Source: Eubacterium saphenum ATCC 49989 (GTDB lineage Bacteria; Bacillota; Clostridia; Peptostreptococcales; Anaerovoracaceae). Taken from it: a stretch of 64,000 bases of DNA. Shown in pieces: positions 58,435-64,000 of this stretch. The notes below the pieces were generated by a model. It was not told the origin of the DNA. It saw nothing but the letters and a program-made list of their open reading frames with translations, and made no database searches. The stretch is from positions 62,001-126,000 of the forward strand of contig GG688422.1 in the NCBI GenBank assembly GCA_000161975.1, read 5' to 3'. A program made the position numbers and the translations under genes. The stretch's first letter is position 1, and every line of letters begins with the position of its first letter.

Positions 58435-59078
58435 GTACATTCGTAATTTTAGTGATAGCGTCGTATTTGATGGGAAATATCAATCCGGCTACGATAATAG
58501 CAAGATTAAACGGCATAGATATAAAGAACGCCGGAAGCGGAAATCCGGGCACTACCAACGTTATGAGGACAATGGGTATGAAGCTTGCGGTGGTAACGCT
58601 CATAGTGGATATTTTAAAAGGTAGCATACCGGTGCTCGCAGGCTTTTACATATCGTCTGACTACATAAAGTCAACCGATATAGCATCCATTTTAAATGCA
58701 ACGGGAATGCAGGGTAATCAGCATGCTTTTGTTGCAGGGGCGTGTATGCTTGCGGCCGTTATCGGGCATATATTCCCCGTGTTGCATGGATTTAAAGGCG
58801 GAAAGGGAATCGCTACAAGTATCGGAGCTGTTTATGTTCTTGACTTTCGAATGGGACTGCTTTATATAGTTGCCATTTTGCTTCCCGCTATGATTACGAG
58901 GAAGATGTCTGTGGGTTCTATATTTGCAGCCTGTTGTCTTCCTATAATGTTTTATTTTTATAGAAGAGAAATATGGGTGTTGGCACTGATACTTGCGGTA
59001 ATTATGATAATAAAGCATATCGGCAACATTAAAAGACTTATAAAGGGCGAAGAGCCTAATATGTTGAATATAAGATAG
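58431..59078 (+). CDS. plsY: Acyl-phosphate glycerol-3-phosphate acyltransferase PlsY
   Basis: A 215-aa integral membrane enzyme with about five transmembrane helices; GTG start in the GTGA overlap with der. Three conserved motifs: SYLMGNINPATIIARL (about 11-26), NAGSGNPGTTNVMRTMG (about 34-50; the S-GNPG-TN block), and HGFKGGKGIATSIGAVY (about 121-137). It acylates sn-glycerol-3-phosphate with acyl-phosphate from PlsX; gpsA next makes the acceptor. Confidence 0.95.
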   Translation: MSTFVILVIASYLMGNINPATIIARLNGIDIKNAGSGNPGTTNVMRTMGMKLAVVTLIVDILKGSIPVLAGFYISSDYIKSTDIASILNATGMQGNQHAFVAGACMLAAVIGHIFPVLHGFKGGKGIATSIGAVYVLDFRMGLLYIVAILLPAMITRKMSVGSIFAACCLPIMFYFYRREIWVLALILAVIMIIKHIGNIKRLIKGEEPNMLNIR

Positions 59079-59106
59079 ATAGAGCGATAATATTCAGGAG
59101 GTTATC

Positions 59107-60102
59107 ATGGCTCATGTAGGAGTGATAGGTGCCGGTAGTTGGGGTACGGCGCTTGCGTTGAGGTTAATATTATCAGGACACGAAGTCAGCATCTACGATT
59201 TAGACGGGGAAGTTGTAAGCGATATAAAAAACAACAAAAGAAATTCCAAATACCTTGGCGATATTGAGTTGCCGGGGAATTTGTCTGCTGTAAGTGATTT
59301 GAATGCTTGCATCGAGGATAAGGATGTAATACTGTTTGCAGTGCCTGCACAGCATTTCAGGAATGCCGTAGAAGAAGCATGCAGGAGCCTTAAAGGTAAT
59401 GAGCTTGTAATAAATGTTGCGAAGGGGATAGAGCAGAAGAGTCTTTTGAGGCTATCACAAATTTCAAAAGATTACATAGATCCTAAAAACTATGTGGTCT
59501 TGTCAGGGCCGTCTCACGCTGAAGAGGTAGCGCTAAATATGCCGACAGCTGTGGCTGTAAGTTCGGTAGATAGGAGCGCCGCATTGAGAGCTCAGGATAT
59601 ATTTATGGCTAAGGAATTCAGAGTATATGTAACGGATGACGTCATAGGCACTGAAATTGGCGGCGCGCTTAAAAACGTCATAGCTCTTGGCGCCGGAATA
59701 ATAGACGGACTCGGGTTTAAGGACAATGCTTTGTCTGCCATGATGACCAGAGGACTTGCTGAGATAGCAAGGCTTGGAATCGCTATGGGTGCCAATGAAC
59801 ATACATTTTATGGACTTACCGGCATGGGTGATCTGATAGTTACGTGTACGAGCGGACATTCAAGAAACAGAAGGTGCGGACAGCTCATCGGAAAGGGAAT
59901 GAAGGCATCAGATGCCGTAGAGCGCATAGGAATGGTGGTAGAGGGAATGTATACTACCAAAGCTGCGTTCGAATTATCAAAAAAATATGAAGTATCAATG
60001 CCCATAACCGAGGGAATTCATAGAATAATAGACGATGCCGTAAATGCCGAAGATGCAGTATATGCTTTGCTTGCAAGGGATAAAAAGCATGAACGATATT
60101 AA
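59107..60102 (+). CDS. gpsA: Glycerol-3-phosphate dehydrogenase [NAD(P)+]
   Basis: A 331-aa enzyme making glycerol-3-phosphate for phospholipids. NAD loop VIGAGSWGTALALRLILSGH (about 5-24), NVAKGIEQKSLLRLS, SGPSHAEEVALNMPTAV (about 136), GGALKNVIALGAGIIDGLGF (catalytic Lys about 186), and GDLIVTCTSGHSRNRRCG (about 242-259). Order plsY-gpsA is a functional pair. RBS AGGAGG. Confidence 0.96.
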   Translation: MAHVGVIGAGSWGTALALRLILSGHEVSIYDLDGEVVSDIKNNKRNSKYLGDIELPGNLSAVSDLNACIEDKDVILFAVPAQHFRNAVEEACRSLKGNELVINVAKGIEQKSLLRLSQISKDYIDPKNYVVLSGPSHAEEVALNMPTAVAVSSVDRSAALRAQDIFMAKEFRVYVTDDVIGTEIGGALKNVIALGAGIIDGLGFKDNALSAMMTRGLAEIARLGIAMGANEHTFYGLTGMGDLIVTCTSGHSRNRRCGQLIGKGMKASDAVERIGMVVEGMYTTKAAFELSKKYEVSMPITEGIHRIIDDAVNAEDAVYALLARDKKHERY

Positions 60103-61411
60103 TGCCCTGAAGTACAACATAATTACGTTCGGCTGCCAGATGAATGAGAGGGATTCCGAGTCTATAGCGGGCATATTAAAATCACATGGTCTAACGTCTG
60201 CATCCATAGAGGAAGCGGACATAGTGGTTATAAACACCTGCAGTATAAGGGAAAATGCAAATAATAAGTTTTATGGCACTCTCGGCATAGTAAAAAATAT
60301 AAAGAAAAAACTCAAAAAAAACGGTGATGACCTTGTAGTGTGTGTATGCGGCTGCATGATGCAGGAAGGTGAAGTAGTTGAGGATTTAAAGGCGAGATTT
60401 CCGTTTGTAGATGTTATATTCGGAACTCATAATATAGACAGGGTGTATGATCTTATTATAAAGACGATAGAAACCAAGAGGCGTGAGATAGAAATCCTCG
60501 AAAACGCTGAAATAAAAGAGATGCCGGTAGATAGGGTAAACAAGCATAAGGCTTTTGTAAACATCACCTTCGGCTGTAATAATTTCTGTACCTACTGCAT
60601 CGTTCCTTATACAAGGGGGAGGGAGAAGAGCAGATCTCTTGATAAAATACTGGGTGAAACCGCTGACGCCGTATCGCTTGGAGCCAAAGAGGTGACCTTC
60701 TTAGGACAGAATGTAAATTCATACCGGGGAGAAAACGGCGAAAACTTTAGGGACGTACTGGTAGAAGCTAGTAAGATACAGGGGCTTGAGCGTATAAGGT
60801 TTATGACATCGCATCCTAAGGATCTTACAGATGAGCTTATAGATGTGATGAGCCTTGATAAAATAATGCCTCATATACATCTCCCTGTGCAGTCGGGAAG
60901 CAGTGAAATCTTAAAACGTATGAATAGACATTACGATAGAGAGCGGTATCTTGAAATAATTGATAAAATATATTCTCTCAATGAAGATATAGCTATTACA
61001 ACCGATATCATCGTAGGCTTTCCGACGGAAACTGAAGAAGATTTTTCTAAAACGCTCGATCTTGTAAGGCGTGCAAGGTTTGATGCAGCCTTTACATTTA
61101 TGTATTCAAAGAGGCGTAATACAAAAGCCGCAAACTTTGACGGTCAGGTGGATAGAGTTGAGATGGGGAGGAGGTTTGACATGTTGTCTGAGCTTCTTAA
61201 AGATATTTCATTTGAAAAAAACAAAAAATTTATTGGAAGACGGATAAAGGTGATGGTGGACAAAATAGAAGGTGACAATGCAGAAGGAAGGTCGCCCGAA
61301 TTCAAGCTCGTTAAGTTTTATGGCAAAAATATTAAAAAGGGTGATATACTAGATGTTGTTGTTGACAGGGCAAGCCCGTTTAGCCTTAGCGGTAAGCAGG
61401 AACAGGCATAG
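60089..61411 (+). CDS. miaB: tRNA-2-methylthio-N6-dimethylallyladenosine synthase MiaB
   Basis: A 440-aa radical SAM methylthiotransferase from ATG 60089, where AAGGGAT lies upstream; it overlaps gpsA by 14 nt. The UPF0004 domain carries cluster cysteines in TFGCQMNERDSESI (about 12-25), NTCSIRENANNK (about 49) and CVCGCMMQEGE (about 82). The radical SAM CxxxCxxC is NITFGCNNFCTYCIVPYTRG (about 157-176), and the TRAM domain lies near the C-terminus. It modifies A37 of tRNAs reading U-starting codons. Confidence 0.95.
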   Translation: MNDINALKYNIITFGCQMNERDSESIAGILKSHGLTSASIEEADIVVINTCSIRENANNKFYGTLGIVKNIKKKLKKNGDDLVVCVCGCMMQEGEVVEDLKARFPFVDVIFGTHNIDRVYDLIIKTIETKRREIEILENAEIKEMPVDRVNKHKAFVNITFGCNNFCTYCIVPYTRGREKSRSLDKILGETADAVSLGAKEVTFLGQNVNSYRGENGENFRDVLVEASKIQGLERIRFMTSHPKDLTDELIDVMSLDKIMPHIHLPVQSGSSEILKRMNRHYDRERYLEIIDKIYSLNEDIAITTDIIVGFPTETEEDFSKTLDLVRRARFDAAFTFMYSKRRNTKAANFDGQVDRVEMGRRFDMLSELLKDISFEKNKKFIGRRIKVMVDKIEGDNAEGRSPEFKLVKFYGKNIKKGDILDVVVDRASPFSLSGKQEQA

Positions 61412-61420
61412 GAGAAATAG

Positions 61421-62497
61421 ATGGCTGGTGGCAATAAGAATTTAAAAAAACAAATAATTAGCCTTTCGGCATTGGTATTATTGATATTCATAACGTTCAG
61501 GACACTTAGGGCAAACTTTAAAGAGCTTAATTTTGAAGATCTTAAGGAAACGTTTTTCAAGCTCGATAAGACCTATCTTTCTTTGGCTGTCTTTTTTCTT
61601 GCGCTCCTCATATTTGTAGAAGCGTGTAACATCAGGTTTATAATAAAGCAAATCGGAAGGAAATGCACCCTGAGCCAATCCGTTTTGTATTCCGCATCGG
61701 ATCTTTACTTTTCCGCTATGACACCGTCCGCATCGGGAGGGCAACCGGCTGCAATATATTATATGTCGAAAAACGGTATACCTGTTGCTGAGGGTAGCGC
61801 CGTAATGCTTCTCAATATATCCATGTATGTGGGTTCTATAATGGTGCTTACATTGGTTGCGCTTGTAAGTAAATTCAGTTTTTTCTGGCAGCAAAATCTT
61901 TTGTTCAAGTCACTTTTTCTGGTGGGAATATGCATACAGATAGTAGGAATGTTTTTGTGTCTTTCCGCCATGTTTTCAAAAAATACTTTGGCAAAGCTTG
62001 AAAGATTTGCCGTAAAGATAATATATAGCTTCAAGTTTGTGCGCTACAAGGAGGAAAAGGCGGCTGCCATCAATAAAAATTTAGCTACGTACTTTGCCAG
62101 TGCAAATCTTGCAAAGTCAAAGCCGTACCTGATGCCGGTATTGCTGCTCGGGAATATAGTTCAAAGGGTATGCATGTTCGGGATAGGATATTTCGTGTAT
62201 AGGGCGTTTTTCTATAACCAAGCGAGTTTTTTCGATTTTTCTATGGTACAGACCATGCTGTTTGTGGCTGTAAATGCAATACCTCTTCCGGGAGCGGTAG
62301 GTGTTTCGGAAGCTACGTTCCTGGCGCTCTTTAAAGGAATATATAAGTCTCATAAGACTTTAGCGCAGGGCATGTTGTTTACACGAGGTATAAATTATTA
62401 CCTATGCTTTTTGGTGTGCTGTATAATTACACTTGCAAACCACGCCTTCATAGTAAAACGGGATGCCATACCGCTCGATGATTTTGAGCAGGAGTAA
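61421..62497 (+). CDS. Integral membrane flippase-like protein (LPG_synthase_TM/UPF0104)
   Basis: A 358-aa protein with about eight hydrophobic helices, starting after a short basic region (MAGGNKNLKKQIISLSALVL). Conserved family blocks include TPSASGGQPAAIYYMSKNG (about 102-120) and the C-terminal NAIPLPGAVGVSEATFLALF (about 285-304). The family is related to the transmembrane part of MprF lysylphosphatidylglycerol synthase/flippase; here the catalytic soluble domain is absent, so it may only flip or bind lipids. It is 9 nt after miaB. Confidence 0.85.
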   Translation: MAGGNKNLKKQIISLSALVLLIFITFRTLRANFKELNFEDLKETFFKLDKTYLSLAVFFLALLIFVEACNIRFIIKQIGRKCTLSQSVLYSASDLYFSAMTPSASGGQPAAIYYMSKNGIPVAEGSAVMLLNISMYVGSIMVLTLVALVSKFSFFWQQNLLFKSLFLVGICIQIVGMFLCLSAMFSKNTLAKLERFAVKIIYSFKFVRYKEEKAAAINKNLATYFASANLAKSKPYLMPVLLLGNIVQRVCMFGIGYFVYRAFFYNQASFFDFSMVQTMLFVAVNAIPLPGAVGVSEATFLALFKGIYKSHKTLAQGMLFTRGINYYLCFLVCCIITLANHAFIVKRDAIPLDDFEQE

Positions 62498-62512
62498 TTT
62501 TTATAGTATAAT
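62484..62512 (+). promoter_or_regulatory. Promoter for pssA-psd
   Basis: TTGAGC (62484-62489), a 17-nt spacer, TATAAT (62507-62512). The -35 lies at the end of the flippase gene. GGAG and ATG 62573 follow. Confidence 0.65.
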
Positions 62513-62572
62513 CTAGTTGAGCTTGTACAGAATAAATGTGCACGCTGAAACTTTAAAGTTGATGGAGAAATG

Positions 62573-63202
62573 ATGAAGTTAATAGGGTATTATAATTACA
62601 CGGTTTTAGCCACCTACATAGCACTTGTATCGGCCATCGTCGGTATATTTTACGCTACCTTCGGGCTACATCATGAAGCGGTGATTTTTCTTATGATATC
62701 CGGGTTTTGTGACGGTTTCGACGGCAAGATAGCGAGGATGAAAAAAAACAGAACGGATCTTGAAGCAAATTTCGGAGTGCAGATAGATTCCCTTACAGAT
62801 CTCATATCGTTTGGAGTGCTTCCTATATTCATAGGCTTTTCTATAGGGATGCACAGCCCCGGTCATCTCATAGTGTTTGCAATCTATGTGCTCGCAGCAT
62901 TGGTGAGACTTGCCTATTTCAACGTGCTTGCAGAAAGTGAGATGAATGTGGATTCAAAAGGAAGGAAGTGCTATAGCGGGCTTCCCGTTACATCCGTTTC
63001 GCTCACCATACCGATTTTATATATCCTGGGGCAATTTTTTAGAGACCGTTTCGATACGGTGTACATGTGCTTTTTACTGCTTACCATGCTCGCCTTTGTG
63101 GTGGACTTTAAGTTGGTAAAACCGGGCAATAAACAGATGGCGGTAATGGTGCTTATCGGAGCTATTGAGTTTGCTCTTATAATAAACGGATATCATTTTT
63201 AA
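62573..63202 (+). CDS. pssA: CDP-diacylglycerol-serine O-phosphatidyltransferase
   Basis: A 209-aa integral membrane CDP-alcohol phosphatidyltransferase. The catalytic motif is D-G-x2-A-R-x8/12-G-x3-D-x3-D in CDGFDGKIARMKKN (about 47-60) with NFGVQIDSLTDLISFG (about 66-81). Six or so helices follow. It makes phosphatidylserine from CDP-diacylglycerol and serine. It is paired with psd, which turns PS into phosphatidylethanolamine. ATG 62573 has GGAG with 5-nt spacing; 62570 is too close. Confidence 0.93.
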   Translation: MKLIGYYNYTVLATYIALVSAIVGIFYATFGLHHEAVIFLMISGFCDGFDGKIARMKKNRTDLEANFGVQIDSLTDLISFGVLPIFIGFSIGMHSPGHLIVFAIYVLAALVRLAYFNVLAESEMNVDSKGRKCYSGLPVTSVSLTIPILYILGQFFRDRFDTVYMCFLLLTMLAFVVDFKLVKPGNKQMAVMVLIGAIEFALIINGYHF

Positions 63203-63216
63203 GCGAAAGGATAGCA

Positions 63217-64000
63217 GTGAGAGAAAGGCAAAGGATAGATATTGCAGGCTCTAAGGCTCTTAAATTCATGTACAGAGGAAAATTAGGAAGGCTATTCCTT
63301 TTTTTATTTACGAGCAGATTCATGACAAAGTTGTCGGGGTTCTATGCAAACAGCGCATTTTCCAAAAGAAAGATAGCTTCGTTCATAAATAACAACGACA
63401 TAGATATGGATGATTATAAGAAGGCTGCCGCAAGCGGATTTTCATCTTTTAACGACTTCTTCACACGTAAGGTGGATGAGGGCAAAAGGCCACTCGATGC
63501 AGACCGTGATGCGCTGATAAGCCCTGCGGATTCGAGGCTCAGCATATACAAGATAGATGAAACGTTAAGGTTCACCATAAAGGGAGATGATTTCAGCTTT
63601 AAGGATTTTTTGGCAGGAGATGAGATAGCGGAAGCGTTTACAGATGGATTTTTATTCATATTCAGGCTCTGCGTCGATGATTATCACAGGTATATTTTCA
63701 TAGATGACGGAAGGCGCAGGTATTCAAGGCACATACGTGGCAGATTTCACACGGTAAGGCATATTGCGCTAAAGGATGATTATTTTAAAGAAAATGAGAG
63801 GGAATATTCAGTGCTTGCTACCGATCGGTTTAAAGAGATGATTCAGGCGGAAATCGGAGCAATGATGGTGGGCAAGATAGTAAATCACGGAGTAACTTCG
63901 TTTAAGAGGGGTGATGAAAAAGGAATGTTCATGTTCGGGGCATCTACGGTGGTACTCGCATTTAAGAAAGACACCGTAAAGCCTGATGATGAAATTTTAA
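63217..64000 (+). CDS. psd: Phosphatidylserine decarboxylase, cut by window end
   Basis: From GTG 63217 (AAAGGA site), 261 residues are visible and the frame continues past 64,000. Seen: SGFSSFNDFFTRKVDEGKRP (about 69-88), ISPADSRLSIYKID (about 97-110), the LCVDDYHRYIF block (about 150) with the catalytic-type His, HIRGRFHTVRHIAL (about 170), and VGKIVNHGVTSFKRGDEKGM, FMFGASTVVLAF (about 224-255). GAST is where self-cleavage to the pyruvoyl group is expected (LGST/GGS in relatives). It makes phosphatidylethanolamine. The last residues are outside the window. Confidence 0.94.
   Translation, partial: MRERQRIDIAGSKALKFMYRGKLGRLFLFLFTSRFMTKLSGFYANSAFSKRKIASFINNNDIDMDDYKKAAASGFSSFNDFFTRKVDEGKRPLDADRDALISPADSRLSIYKIDETLRFTIKGDDFSFKDFLAGDEIAEAFTDGFLFIFRLCVDDYHRYIFIDDGRRRYSRHIRGRFHTVRHIALKDDYFKENEREYSVLATDRFKEMIQAEIGAMMVGKIVNHGVTSFKRGDEKGMFMFGASTVVLAFKKDTVKPDDEIL

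Overview
The window joins two unlike pieces of DNA. Positions 1 to about 29,465 hold most of a tail-bearing (siphovirus-like) prophage. Positions about 29,466 to 64,000 are core chromosome of a low-to-mid G+C Firmicute. The core gene families, the murG, rplS, iscS-iscU-mnmA and plsX-rnc-smc-ftsY neighbourhoods, strong AGGAGG ribosome binding sites and an L10 leader fit a Clostridia-class anaerobe. A link to Anaerovoracaceae/Peptostreptococcales-like bacteria is only a guess, as no rRNA or other firm taxonomic marker is present.

Prophage. The left edge cuts a leftward CI-type repressor. It is followed by a divergent promoter with two matching palindromic operators (433-443, 468-478) and a Cro-like gene. 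The rightward early block is DUF2800, DUF2815 (ssDNA-binding-like), a family A DNA polymerase, a VapE-type primase/helicase, a repeat-rich AT region, two small solenoid-repeat genes (one broken at an A8 run), a VRR-NUC nuclease and an SNF2 helicase. A sigma-like late regulator (10540-10980) has its own extended -10 promoter. The late block is terS, terL, portal, a minor capsid protein fused to an ADP-ribosyltransferase, scaffold, major capsid, four connector/terminator genes, tail tube, two tail chaperones, tape measure, Dit, Tal, holin and amidase. Two tiny leftward genes follow. The prophage ends at the 3' end of a leftward tRNA-Arg(ACG), the likely attR. No integrase is visible; it should lie left of the window.

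Host. From left to right come murG-yigZ-tdk, a PNPOx-like gene, tRNA-Ile2/Met and tRNA-Phe, rplS, an aldehyde dehydrogenase, and the rpmG-secE-nusG-rplKA-(L10 leader)-rplJL transcription/translation cluster. Next are obg-DUF896 and iscS-iscU-mnmA. A tyrosine phenol-lyase-like gene sits behind a tyrosine-rich leader peptide and an attenuator, with an alpha/beta hydrolase after it. Then follow valS-folC-lipid kinase, and plsX-rnc-smc-ftsY-der-plsY-gpsA-miaB with a flippase-like membrane protein. The last genes are pssA and psd, the latter cut by the window end. Several overlap (ATGA junctions), and the last third is largely phospholipid synthesis mixed with chromosome segregation, protein targeting and tRNA modification.

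The strongest leads are the leader MKFSNFYYYYYAVN with mutually exclusive hairpins before a TPL-family enzyme that lacks a conserved Arg (43194-44847), an exactly 10-bp-phased GGAC array in front of terS (10987-11100), the capsid-ADP-ribosyltransferase fusion, and the frameshifted solenoid-repeat gene pair.
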